From Porphyra umbilicalis (lineage: Eukaryota; Rhodophyta; Bangiophyceae; Bangiales; Bangiaceae), in contig KV918842.1 in NCBI GenBank assembly GCA_002049455.2, positions 206,570 through 270,569 of the forward strand: a stretch of 64,000 bases of DNA. Direction: 5' to 3'. Below the pieces are notes generated by a model. The model saw nothing but the letters and a program-made list of their open reading frames with translations. It was not told the origin of the DNA and searched no databases. This document shows, piece after piece, positions 32,911-44,261 of the stretch; within the stretch, counting starts at the first letter, position 1, and every line of letters begins with the position of its first letter. The translations under genes and the position numbers were made by a program.

Positions 32911-35007
32911 GGCAAGCAACTCGTTGAGGACGATCAGCACGAGGGGAAGCGGGGTACGACAAGCCGCGCGGGGGGGGGGGGGGGGAGAGAGTAGCCACCA
33001 GCGGCTGCAGCAACAGGCGGTCTGTCGGAGTGGCCAAGAGAGATGGCGAGCACTGCAGGTCTCATCGCACCCTTAAGGATTGTTCACCTCCCCCACGCGC
33101 GGCAGCCTGCGTGGCATCCCGCGCGGGACCCGCCCGGCGCGGTGACACCTGCGGGAGCTACAGGCGCCCAGCCTCCAACGAGGGCAGCCCTGGCAGGATG
33201 CACTGTCACCCGCACCCAATCGAGTGCGACCACGAGCGAGGAGATGCAAACGAAGCGCACAGCACAAGTCAGCGTCATACAACACCGCGTCGAAAGCGAC
33301 ACCTTTGCAGTTCACCACACCTTCCAGTAGGTGCCCATAGGAGACCCTGGACATATGGTCGTCGCTTGGCCCGGTACCCAGCACCGACCCTGACGACCTC
33401 CCTTGACCCCCCTTCCGTGAAGTGCCACGAGCACAAGAAGCCCACGCACCACCACACCTACCCCGCCCTCCACCGGGTCCGACGACCATGGCAACGCCCC
33501 CTCGCTCCGACCCGCAAACCCCACCCACCCACCTCCAGCGGGCGGCGAGACACCGCAGCGGTACCCCGTGACCCATGGCGGCGTGCCCAGTGGTCCCAGG
33601 CTCCTCGAAGAGGGGGGGGGGGGGGAGCGGAGGGGGGGGTGCAAAGTTGCAAGTGTCCGTGGCACACGGGCGAGGACGCGAACGACGCAGGGCGTGCCCC
33701 AAAGGAGAGCGAGGGCACCGTCCGAGGAAGCGGGGGGGGGGACAATGCCAAAACTTGGGGCGCACCCAACCCCTGGAGAACGAAAGCAGGGCAGGGGAGG
33801 AGCTCGGGCCGGTAGCGGTGGGGGTGGCACGCAGCGGTCGACGACGGCGGCGCCTGCAGCTGTGCTTGGTGTGTGAGTGAGATCTGTGTCGACGTCAAGG
33901 GATGGAACGCGATGGAGATGCGGCGGGTTCATGAGCAGTTGGTGAATTTCCACACACGCGGTGCTTGAGACGTCACAGCATGTGGGCAAGTTCAACTGAG
34001 ACGGGGGTCCACGTTTTATGTAAGACCCCTGGAACAGAGTGGAGGACCAACCAGATCGCGTTCATTTTGTTACAAGACATCAAACTCGGTGAAGTTCAGA
34101 ATCTACTTGCTTCAGGAAGGAGGAGTTGATTCAGTGTCAATGAAATTGAACAGACGGCACATCAACTCCGGTTTTGCACGCGCCAGCCACGTTGCTCTGC
34201 GGTGTGCGCGTGTGGCGGTCGGTCGGCATGTAGACCGTCCTGGTTGGTGGCGGTCCTGGTGCCTTGTGTGTCCCGTCGTTCTCTCCACGACACGCATTCT
34301 GCCGTAGCCCGTTCGGTGGAGGTCGTATGCCGTTTGCTCTTTTTCGCGGCGGCCTGACCGTCGTGCAACTGTCTTCTGCCGGTGGGTAGCGCGACGGAGG
34401 CCCCACTTCTGCGGCGTGGTGCTTTGACTGCCACCACTCGGGAATGCGTGCTGCCTTCCCCCCCTCCCCCTCCATTGGCACGCTCCGAGCGCCGGTTGCT
34501 GCTCCCTTCTTCCCTCCCCCCACCACGCACGTTGTACCCCAGGACGTGTGTGTCACATTCCTCTCACCTGTCCCATGACCAAACCATTTACTCGTCTATT
34601 CTCCCATTAGCGCCCGCATCGCCTTTGCAAAGTACGTTTGTAGCGGCCACTGGCTGTTCTTGTCCTTTGTCGGGCCAGCACGCTCCCCGATGTGGTCTGA
34701 GACGGGCAGTGAACGCCATTCGATCGGGCGACGGTGTGAGACGTTCCCGGAGGGAACGCTAAGGCGCCTCTGCTTTTCGCCTCCTTGTGTCCAGTATCTC
34801 ACCTGCTCAAGGATAAACACCGTGTCTATTCCATCCCAACGCGCTTTCCAATGCATGTATATGCCCAGCCTTCCCGCGTGCTGTCGTCCTACGAAGCAGA
34901 CAATGGAACAAGACTTAAGGGGCGACACCGGCGGCGGTGACTGTGCCTCCTGGTTGTGTTGGTTTTGCCCTCGCTTATTCTTGTCCCAGCCCGCCCGCAC
35001 GCACCAC
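32911..35007. other. 2-kb stretch without a supported gene
   Basis: G runs occur at about 32970-32987 and 33607-33620, with further G runs near 33640 and 33733. Frames exist on both strands but none keeps a protein-like composition, and the frames change at the G runs. The part from 34000 has more A and T. It may contain the promoter and an upstream exon of the transposase-like gene, whose frame is open from 34660. Confidence 0.4.
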
Positions 35008-38000
35008 ATGAGCGTTCGCCACCCCAGGCGGAATCGGCTCGTGCCGCCACCGGACTTTTTCGAGCTGCATGAGCGGGCCGCTACGAGAGAGCAGCACCGC
35101 GCTGCTGCGAATGTGGTTCTGTCCAGCATTAGTGGCTTGAGAAGCTCTGTCCTCCCCTCGCGGCGCCCCAGCGGTGCATCACCGCCCCGTGCACCCCCTT
35201 GGTTACCTTCTCCTACTCCCACGCCGGGAGGCGATGAAGAGCAGCCACTTCTAGGCGGGCTGGGTATCGTACGTCTCCCCGTGGTCGGGCTCGTGCACGG
35301 GTCGCTTGCATCCCCTCGGCGACGGCACGTGTTCCACACGTCGACCGCTGCCCGCATCTGGGCTTACTACGAGTCTCTACCCGAGGCGGGAACGACGCGT
35401 CTATTGGTCCCCCCCAGTGTTGGGCAGCAGCCGTCTGTGTTTAACACGCCCTTGCTGCGGGAAGTGCTCAAGTTCACGCTGAGCGCTGGTGGTCGGGGGC
35501 TTACCGAGACGGACCAGATGGCGTACCTGACAGTGCTGCTCATGACAGAGCAAGACGGTCGCGCGCGGCGCCCTTTCGGTCGCCGTCGTGGTCCTAGACC
35601 ACGACAGGAGCAGGCGCTTGCAGGCGGTGCACGTGCCAACCATCATCCGCGCGCTGACGACCTGTCTGATGGGGAGAGCTCCGATGAAGGGGAGTTGGCA
35701 CGTGCCTTCCCCACTCGGCATTCTTTTGTGGCCGCTGTGCGAGGGGAGCAGCGACGAGTTCTGTCTAAGCTGGGGTGGGAGGAGACTCCGTTGGTCGTGG
35801 AGGGTGTGTCGTTTATTTTCTATTCCAGGGACCTCCTGCTCACCGTTCTTGACTTGCTCAAGAACGCGCGGCACCTGCAGTTGTGGGGGGAGAAGCTCGG
35901 TGCTGGGCCGGACGGGACGCGCATGAGAGCCGAGATGATGGACAGTGATGTGTTCCTGACGGAGGAGGCTTCTGTTCGTAGTCGCTATGGGTTGCAATCG
36001 TTTGTCTTGGGCGTGCAACTATTTATTGATGAGGCCGTCGTGTCTTGGTCTGGTGCACATTATATGTACCCAGTTCGCGTACGCGTGGTCAACATTCGGG
36101 ACCGGGCAGTGCAGTGGGTGACCGTTGGCCACATCCCCCATGTCGGTAAGCCGGTTGCTCGCACGGCGGCCGCCCGTCGCCGCGCGAGTGACACCCGCAA
36201 CTCGGTTCTTCAACGTTGCCTTGCCATCCTTCTTCGTCGGTTCGTTGGTGCAAGCCGGTCCGGGGTTACGGTTGAGTTTCCCGGCCAGCAAAAGCTGACC
36301 GCCGTGCCACGCATTGTCGGGCTCGTTGCGGACCAACTCGGTGAGCGCTCGGTCGTTTGTCTGATGGGCAACGGGTGTGAGTACTTTTGCTCACACTGCA
36401 TGGTCCGGCGGGGCGTTGCGGGCGGTCGCGCTGGGCTCGACGCACCGCGGCGGGACGTGACGTCCGTTCTGGACGCCCAGCTAGAAGGCGCTATCACGAG
36501 AGATCGCGATCCCCGGCCATCACTCCGCAAGCAGCTGGGTTTGGAGCACAGTGCCCTTGCTTTTGTCCCGGTTCTTGGTGCTGTGTGGGGCTTGGCGACA
36601 GACAACAAGCAGCTCTTTGATGTAATTTCTTTCGACCTTCTACACGTCTGGAAGCTGGGAGTGGTTCGCATGGTGGCTCAGCGCTTCCCCTCTTTCCTTC
36701 GCGTCGTGTGTGAGGGAAAGGACGCCCGTCTCGGGCCGGTGCCAGACACGCTGGAAGCGCTCAACCTGCGCGCTTGGGAAATGGGCCATCTCTGTGTGCC
36801 TTCTCCAACACCGCCCGGGTACGTACATTGGCATTATGCTGCTGTGTTCATCCCCGTGGTAGCTTCTGTTGCCTGGTCGTATCTTGTGGTGGGGCAGCAT
36901 CATTCACCGTCTATTCTAAGGTTCACGGAGCTCACCACCTATGCTACCTGTCACGTGGCTTGTTGTTCGCTTGTATGTTTGCTTTGCGCATGATAGGTTT
37001 TTTGTTCCTCCTACCGAGAAACAGCTGCAGATGACGGGGCGTCTGTGGCGGCACGGGCTTACGATGATGCCTCACATGATCGCCGGTGTTGGCGGTCCCT
37101 CCGAACAGCAGCATGCGCGCCACACTGACGCTGCACCTGCACAGGCGCGCGAAACTCGTCGAGCGCCCCCGTGCGATGAAGACGAGGTTGATGACGGGCA
37201 CGGGCTTGATGGCGTCTCCCTTGAGGAGGCCGACGAGGTGCTGCCTGACCCTGACGTGCCAGACATCGTCCACTCTTCCACGTACCAGCGACTTTACGGT
37301 GACCTCCCCTTGCACAGGGCGGTGCTGGACGTCTATTGTCGCATGGCGGTGCTTGGTGGGCGCCTGATGGGCGACAACATGGCCAACACGACCCACATGT
37401 CCGAGCAGCAGATGCGTGCTCTTGCGCAGGAAGCACGAGAATTCATTGTCGACCACGTTGACCTGCTCTTTGGACCTGCGCACACCACCAAGGCCCATCG
37501 TCTCGCCAATCACCTCTTATCTGCCTTGCTCGGCAATGGCAACTTGTGGGAGGGGGACACGAGCGAAAACGAGGCGCTGCATGGGCCATGCAAGAAGATG
37601 TATGCGCGGACGAACAAGCGAGGGCCTACAATGGTCGTGCAGATGATGAGAGCGGCAGAGACGCAGGCAGAGGTGTTGCGTGAGATAAGGGAGTTTGACC
37701 TCGAGGACGCTGGGGGCAGCGACGGGATCCACCTCTTATTGGAGAGCGACGCCATCGTTGGCGACGTGGCGACGGCTCCCGCTCCGGCTTTGTCGAGGTC
37801 ACACCGGGGACTTCGTATCACCATTGCCGACGCCGAGGAGCTGCCGGGCATGGCGAGCCTGGGGACAGTGCTTGGCAAGCAGCCGGACTGCACTCTTGTC
37901 GTGTCGCCCTCTTTCACGTTCCACTGTACGTTCGAGTGGGGGGCATCATCCGTGGTGCAGACGGCATGCGCGACCGAGACCCATTTTGGAAAGCCGCGGT

Positions 38001-38404
38001 ACGACTACATCTGGTACACGGACGAAGGTGGTCGCCGGCAGCTGGGTCTTGTCAGGCTGGTCGTCCGTATGCTGGGCGGTGCAGTGGACGACTTCGCTGT
38101 GGTTCGTTGTCTTCGAGAGGTGCCATCTATACCTCGCTGCTCTCTCACGAGGTCTGGGTGTAGGCGGATGGCCTGGTGCTTTGAGAATCCGTCCGATGAT
38201 TGGCCTCTACTGGCTTGCGTGCCCCTCACATGTGTGCTTCGGCTAGAGCACGTGGTACCTGACTTTCAAGACCTCGCTGAACGGCGCGGCCTGCGTGCCA
38301 TGCCGTCCAATGTAGCAGACACTGCTTCTGAGCGCCATGCGACGCGCTTTTTCACGAACCACTTTTATCCCTTCACGTCACGCGCCCTCAACCCAGGCAG
38401 CTAA
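35008..38404 (+). CDS. transposase-like protein (Plavaka/KDZ-type layout), two exons
   Basis: Exons are 35008-36818 and 36997-38404. The 178-nt intron starts GTACGTAC and ends GATAG, and the join GG + G is in phase, giving 1072 residues. The start is uncertain: the frame is open from 34660, but the upstream part looks non-coding, and a CCCAG acceptor precedes ATG 35008 (MSVRHPRRNRLVPPPDFFEL). The layout resembles eukaryotic cut-and-paste transposases of the Plavaka/KDZ kind. First comes a beta-rich core (YMYPVRVRVVNIRDRAVQWV). A Cys/His cluster CEYFCSHCMVRRG follows, then FDVISFDLLHVWKLGVVRMV. Next is a helical part with KAHRLANHLLSALLGNGNLW and ENEALHGPCKKMYAR, and a C-terminal YIWYTDEGGRRQLGLVRLVV. 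Both exons are free of stops. Terminal repeats were not found, so an active element or a host gene derived from one are both possible. The stop is TAA. Confidence 0.6.
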
Positions 38405-38430
38405 CTCGCTCCGACGGGGCTCTTGGACGG

Positions 38431-38570
38431 TGACGTGGTGGGGCACCGCGACATTGGTGACGTGGTGAGGCACCGCGGCATTTGCGACGTGGTGGGGCAC
38501 TGCGGCATTGGGGCGGTGGGGGGGCACTGCGGCATTGGGGCGGTGGGGGGGGTTGGCGGCGGGGTGGTGG
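38431..38570 (+). repeat. short tandem repeat downstream of the transposase-like gene
   Basis: Four to five imperfect units of 26-30 bases of the type GACGTGGTGGGGCACCGCG plus ACATTGG, grading into G-rich sequence by 38600. It starts about 30 bases after the stop codon. Confidence 0.75.
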
Positions 38571-39793
38571 GGCGGTGGGGGGGGTGGGCGGTGGCGTGGA
38601 GGAGAAGGCAGGGCCGTGGGGCCGTGGGGACGTGGGGGTCGTGGGGTGGTAAGGTCGAGAAAGTGGGTCGTTGCTAGCCGCCGAGTCTCAACGCCCCATT
38701 CAGGTCTGGACATGAAGAAACCCCAGTCATCCAGGCCGTACATTGAAAATGGCTCTTACGCCAACGTCATGCCAGCTAGGGGTGTTTTGTCGTAGGTGGC
38801 CGTGCAGGGTGTCGTGGCGTGGTGAACTGGTGCAACGCACCGTGGCTTGACTTGGGAGCGTCGCGTCGCTTCGGAAGCGTCGCGTCGCGTGTAGTGCATT
38901 TGACACATTGATCGTCCAGCGAAGCCTGTCGAATGAAATGGCCGGACATTGCTCAAGGGAGGCGTGTTCTCCGCATCAACCAGTCCTCAGTCTCAGACAG
39001 CAAGTCTCACCAAGCATGCGAATAGAGGCATCTAGTCTCGTCCGCTCCCTATCGCATGCTTAATAGGCATCTCAGAGACCTTGATATCGAAAGGTCCTGG
39101 CACATGCATGGTTCTCACTCGAGAGAGGCAAACAGCAGCACCGAACAGAATCGCATTCTGTTCGGGCTCTGTTGCCCGAACAGGCCGCCCAACAGAAGGG
39201 CGTTTGTTCGCCTGTTGCCCAACAGCCGTGCTGTTCGGCGCTTTGTTCGGCCGCCGCCAGTTGCGACGATGGCCCTCCGCTCAGCACGGGTGCGCGCCGC
39301 CTCTGTTTGTTTGTGTGCCCGCGGGCACACACGGGCCCGTGTGCCACGGCAGGCGGACCAGTTTTGGGTGCCACTTTTGAGTTGCACATACGGGCCGAAA
39401 CTAAAATGTGTAACTTCTTTGTAATTGGAGAATACATATAGCCCCCCATAGTGTCGGGACCGGAAAACTGTTTTCCCAAACACTAAACACCCCCTCTCTT
39501 TTGTGGACAGCGGCGGCTGGAACCAAGGCCCACACAGCCACAGCCGCCTCGCCGAGCGGTCGGCGTGATCTGTCCATCCCCTCGGGCGGCTGCCCTATCC
39601 CCATCCCCGCCCCCCGTGCGGCGCACGCGCCGCCCGTCCCCGCGAGGCGACGCATCTGGCCGTGGTCGGTGCGGTCAAAACGGGGCCGCCACCCCCGCTC
39701 GCCCGCCGTCTCGGACCCTCCTGAACGCCGCGTCGCCGGCCTGGTGCCGCGCGCCTGCGCTTCGCCGGCGCCGACGTCCCGGCCGTCGGCGCC
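38571..39793. other. intergenic, no gene recognised
   Basis: Contains a direct GAAGCGTCGCGTCGC repeat near 38850-38890 and the dispersed repeat at 39136-39270. No coding sequence is supported. Confidence 0.4.
39136..39270 (+). repeat. GTTCGG-rich dispersed repeat, copy B
   Basis: It begins CAGCACCGAACAGAATCG and ends CGCCAGTTGCGACGAT, matching the reverse complement of 28793-28901 at both ends. Alternating CCGAACAG and CTGTTCGG give strong internal hairpins. The copy is about 25 bases longer than copy A. Confidence 0.75.
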
Positions 39794-40702
39794 ATGGCCG
39801 CCCTCGCCTTTGCGCCGCGGCCGCCGCTGCTGCTGGGCCGCCCGGCCGCCGCCGCCGCCGCCGCTGCTGCCGTCGGCCGCGCCGGCGGGTGCGACTGGGC
39901 GCGTCGACCCCCCGTGGGTGCCCCCCGGCGGCCACGGGCGGCAGGCCGCCCCCCCCCCCTCCACTCCCTGCGGCCGGCGCCGCCCGCGCGTCGCTGTCGG
40001 ACCCGCTGCACCCCCCCCCCACGTGGACCCCTTCCAGCTGTCCCCCCACACCTACTTTTCCCCCGGCTTTGGCGGCGGCCTCGCCAACTATGCGACCGAC
40101 TGGCGGCCCGAGCTCATCGGCTCCCTCCTCCTCGCGGGTGGCTTGTACTTTGGGTTTGGGCCGACGCGCCGCTGGGGCGCATCCGCCGAAGCGGCGCTCG
40201 CGGCGGCGCTCGGGCGGGGCGGCCGCCTGCCCCCCGCCGCGGCGGCCGACGTGGCGACGGCGTTGCACGGGGCGCCGTTTGTGCTCGCCGGCTTTGCGGC
40301 CGACGCGGCGCTCAAAGCCGCCGGCGGGTCAGTGTTGGCGGTGAGCCTCGGCCTGACGACCTTTTTGTGGGCGGGCGTCTTTGAGGCCCGCCGCAGCAGC
40401 GAGTACAGCCGCGCGGTTGGTGACGCGGAGGATGAGGAGGCGTACGCGGCGTTTGCCGACTGGGCGTCGCGGCGGCTGACGACGAGCGGGCGGTGTCACA
40501 TTTCGGGGTTGGCCAAGGCGTTTCGGGCCGAGTGCCCGACCGTGCGCGTGCGGCGGCCGGGGGCGGAGGGGGGGGGATGGTCGGCCGCCGCGTGTCGGAC
40601 GGGCAGCTGCGGCGGTTTGTGCAGCGGTGGGCGCCCAAGGCGGTGCGGTCGCCCAATGGGTTTTACCGGCGCCTGTCGCTGGTGGAGAAGAGGAAACCGT
40701 GA
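39794..40702 (+). CDS. membrane protein with transit-peptide-like leader, three homopolymer frame breaks
   Basis: ATG at 39794 starts MAALAFAPRPPLLLGRPAAA, an Ala/Pro/Arg leader typical of plastid targeting. The natural reading then changes frame at three homopolymers. At 11 C (39949-39959) it passes to LPAAGAARASLSDPLH. At 10 C (40011-40020) it passes to HVDPFQLSPHTYFSPGFGGG. At 9 G (40568-40576) it passes to a last part with DGQLRRFVQRWAPKAVRSPN ending KRKP and TGA at 40700. The mature part has a hydrophobic turn (LIGSLLLAGGLYFGFGP), another segment (SVLAVSLGLTTFLWAGVFEA) and a soluble charged end. About 300 residues. A plastid membrane protein is an inference from the leader; the family is not named. 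The three breaks at runs point to sequence error rather than decay. Confidence 0.55.
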
Positions 40703-43434
40703 GGGTGGGGGTGGGAGGGGGGGTGGTCTGCGGCATGTCGGGGGCATGCTGCGGCGGCGGCGTGATGGGATGTCTGAGAGGGGCGGGCGCCTGTGGGTAC
40801 CCGAGGCCTGGAGTGAGGGGCATAAAGGGCGGGTGACCCGGTCGGCGCGACAGACCAAACACTTGACCTTTGGGGAGTTTTTTTTCACCTCCACCAACGT
40901 GATAGCGGGCTTGCCGTCCGACGCGGTGTGCTTGTTAGTGCACAACGACGCACAGGAGCACGACCGTTGTTGCGCGGCGGAGGAGGCCTAGGCACGGGCG
41001 TGCTCCGTAGAGATACGCACGCACGCGCCTCCATCGTCGGTGAGCCGCTTGGATGCACGTCGGCCCACGACGCGGCCACACGCGCAGCGGCGCCTGCCCA
41101 ACGGGGGACCCCCCTCCCCATCACGACGCGGCCCCGACCCCCCCCGCCGCTCGGCCGCCCCGGTGAGCGCAGCCGTGGCGGCTGCCGCCGCCACCCGCGC
41201 CTGGGCGCCGCGCATCGCCCCTGGTCAACAGCCGACGGGCTTGGCCGCTGCCTCCCGGCCGCGGCGCGCCGCCGCGGTGCCATCTCCACCGGGCGCCCGC
41301 CGAGTCGCCATCGTCGGCGCAAGGGGGGGAGGGAGCTCCCCGACGCCGACGGGCAGTATCCAGGCGCCTTCTTTCGCGCTGCACCGCTCGCAGAGGGGCG
41401 CGACGGCGCGCGTGTGCGCGACGGTCTGCCGCCGCGGCCGCCGTGTGGATGGTGGCAACGCCGACGCCGCGGCGCCTGCCGTCGGGCGAGTCGAGGGCGG
41501 GCAACAGGTGGCCCTACAGCAAAGGCGGTTGCCCAGGGCATGTCTTCCGGACCTAGCTAGCCTGGGGGTTGGGACAGAGGGATAGATGGAGACATACGGT
41601 GGAGGCACCGGGCGGGGGTGGGATGCAAAGACATGGTGCGGTGCATTCGTAAGCGACGGGCGACGTCGGGGGGCGTGCCCGTACGAGGTGGACGCTCCCG
41701 CCGCTCGTACGGAGGTTTGACCGCATGCCCGATGTGGGCGGCCGACCACCGCTGCCCGTGCCAGCGGGGAGGACGGCGAGCAGCCCATGGGGCGATGCGC
41801 CTCTGGCGGTCGCCCCGTCGCACGGCACGACACCGTGTCCGGACGCCGACCGGCCGGTGGCGCCCGCTGACCCGCGTCGGCGGCCGAGCAGCACGTGGCC
41901 TACCGCGCGGGCGGCACCCCCGCTTGCGCCAACGCGCCGCGGCGCGCGGCGGTACGCGCGGCCGGGCGGCCGCGCCGCCATCAATGCACGCGGTGGCGCG
42001 CTGCGCCGCGTGTGCCGCGCGCCGCCTGCGTGCGTCATGGGCGACCCGCGGGCGCCGCGCGCGCGACGCTGCGCGGCGCTGGCGGGGGGCGCTGCGCGCG
42101 GGCGGCGAAGCGCGGGGCCGCCGCGCGCGCCGCGACGGCTGGGGCGGCGGCGACGGCGGCGACCGTGGGCCCGCGCGCTCGCCTTTTTCACCTCCGTGGC
42201 GGCGAAAAGGCGTCGCGACCCAAAAAAAAAAAAAAAAGCAGGAAACCGCGCAGGCAGGAAAGGTGATAAAAAGTAACACCACAGCCGCTGTGCAGCCCAC
42301 CGGGGGGCTCGCGGCGGGTGCCGTCCCGACGGGTGCGGCCCAGGCTGACACGCGAGCACGAGGGAGGTAGCTAAGTGTAGTGTGGCCCAAATGTCGACCA
42401 TTTTTTCTCAGAGCTGGTGCATCCGAGCGCTCTAGGAGACACAAAGCATACTGGGAAACTGCTGAGAGAGAGATGGACATTGTCATGCTATTTTCTTTGT
42501 CAGCGCCTGCCATGGCCGTGAGCCATGTGCAGAAGAAGTAAGTCTGACAGTGGATATGTAGCCGATAATTCCCTGGCCTTTAGGACAGGGTGCTCTCAAA
42601 GTGTAGTGATGCACACATATACTTAGATCAAGGGACTTGCTCTCCGTTTCAGAGGCGGCAGTCTGCATTCGTGTCCTCAGGGATCTGAGGGCGTGTCAGC
42701 GTTGGAAGGGTCGCGATGACGCCTAAAAGCGAATAGAGTTACGTGGCTGAGAAGGACTGTCCTGCCACAAGGGTCACAGGGTCCTGACGGTGCCTGCCCC
42801 CCTACCACCCCCCACCGCCCCGAGTTGGGCGCGGCGACCGCGCGCAGCGACTACGGGGGTTGAACGCGCCCGCGATGACCCGCGGGTGATCGTGCCTGCG
42901 CGCCGGCTTCTGTTGCGGCGGCCCGTCGGCCTGCCATCTAGCGGCGCAATTAGAGGTGCGCTGCGCGGCGGAGTGAAGGCCCCTCCCGTCGGCGTCGCGC
43001 GACGCCGGCGAGCCGCCGCCGCTGCGGTGCCGGCGGCGGCACCCTTTTCCTCGCCCCACGTTTCCCCCGCCACGGCAACGTGGCTGTACGTGCCCCCGTG
43101 CGCGCTCGCGGCTATGGAGTCGGCCGGGGTGCCCGGTGTCGATGCGTCGCCAAGCGCGCCACCGCCCTGAAGGCCAGGGTATTGCACGCACGTGCCTGGA
43201 ATGTCGACCAGCCTTCTGGGCCAATAACGGCATTGGGTTCATGACATCGGGCGACCCGCGCCAATCAATCGGCAGATATCCATATCCGGATCTCAGCTGA
43301 GGGAGTTATCCATACTCAATTACGAAGCATGGGCAAGTATCCGTATCCTTTTACTGCCAAAAAAGCATATCCTGACAACCCCTGATGCTGACCCGCACAA
43401 CGACGGGGGGTGGAATCGCCCCTGGAGAAGCTGA
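40703..43434. other. 2.7-kb very GC-rich stretch without a supported gene
   Basis: From 40900 to 42200 every frame on both strands is long because A and T are rare; none has convincing protein character. A run of 15 A lies at about 42222-42236. A minus-strand frame at 42774-43187 (GDASTPGTPADSIAASAHGG) has a more natural composition, but its plus-strand mirror is equally open, so neither is called. AT content rises after 43200. Confidence 0.4.
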
Positions 43435-43511
43435 CTCGAGTGTGGTCGAAATTTCTGAAACTGGTCGACATCAATTGTCGACCAGTTTCAGAAACGTCGA
43501 CCACACTCGAG
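43435..43511. repeat. 77-bp palindrome
   Basis: CTCGAGTGTGGTCGA at the left and TCGACCACACTCGAG at the right enclose CTGAAACTGGTCGACA..TGTCGACCAGTTTCAG with only a five-base centre and one small bulge (AA against C). The two arms are about 36 bases and nearly perfect. It lies 22 bases from the next element. Confidence 0.85.
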
Positions 43512-43536
43512 GCCAAGTCCTGGCCCAGATAGGCTA

Positions 43537-44258
43537 GTGTCTATTCTACCGCAAAATCGCATCAAATGATGCGGTGCTGCGCATCAAATGATGCGGTGTC
43601 GGAATCGCGGTTTCCGGGGCATCTGAGTGGGAAATCGGCCCTGTTGGCACCTATAAACCCACGTTGTTGCTGTTCTCGTCGGCAGTATGGAGCTGGGTGG
43701 TCGCCTTGTCAGCCCAGCATAAAGAAGACCCGTTGAGGATGTCCCTCATATGAAAAAAAGGATGAAAGCCCACTCAGAGGGCATCTGCCAGCGGGGCCGA
43801 GCATCGCCCTCCCCCCCCCCCCCCTCCAGAACCCCCAAATACGTCGATTTGGACTTGCAACAGCCACTGTGGGGGCCCCGCGTACTCGTCTTGTTCGACG
43901 TGCGGAGGCTGTCCGAACATGTTGTTTCTGCCTAGGGACACCTCTGTGTCTCATAGAAAGGGTACGTGGAGTCTCCTGGAGCCGAACAACCCATGAAGAG
44001 CCCTGCTTCGTATGGGGCGGGGGGCGGGGGGGACATGGCAGGATGGTCTGCTGGGTGCTTCTGCGGCATCGCCTGTATGGGAAGGAAGAAATATATTCTG
44101 GGCGGCCTCCTTCTACCCCAAGGATAAAAAGCCTACGCAGGACCCGTTCCTGCCGTCAGAATGAGCAACGGAGCAGCCATTCTCTCGTAGCAGAAGACAG
44201 AAAAACCGCATCAATTGATGCGAATCGCATCAAATGATGCGGTCGGTAGAATAGACAC
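43537..44258. mobile_element. Tc1/mariner-like MITE with TA flanks, about 0.72 kb
   Basis: GTGTCTATTCTACCG at 43537 and its exact reverse complement ending at 44258 form the tips, each flanked by TA (43535-43536 and 44259-44260), the target used by Tc1/mariner elements. Next to each tip are palindromic CGCATCAAATGATGCG words, two on each side. There is no transposase frame. A C run (about 43812-43825) lies in the centre. Confidence 0.75.
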
Positions 44259-44261
44259 TAG

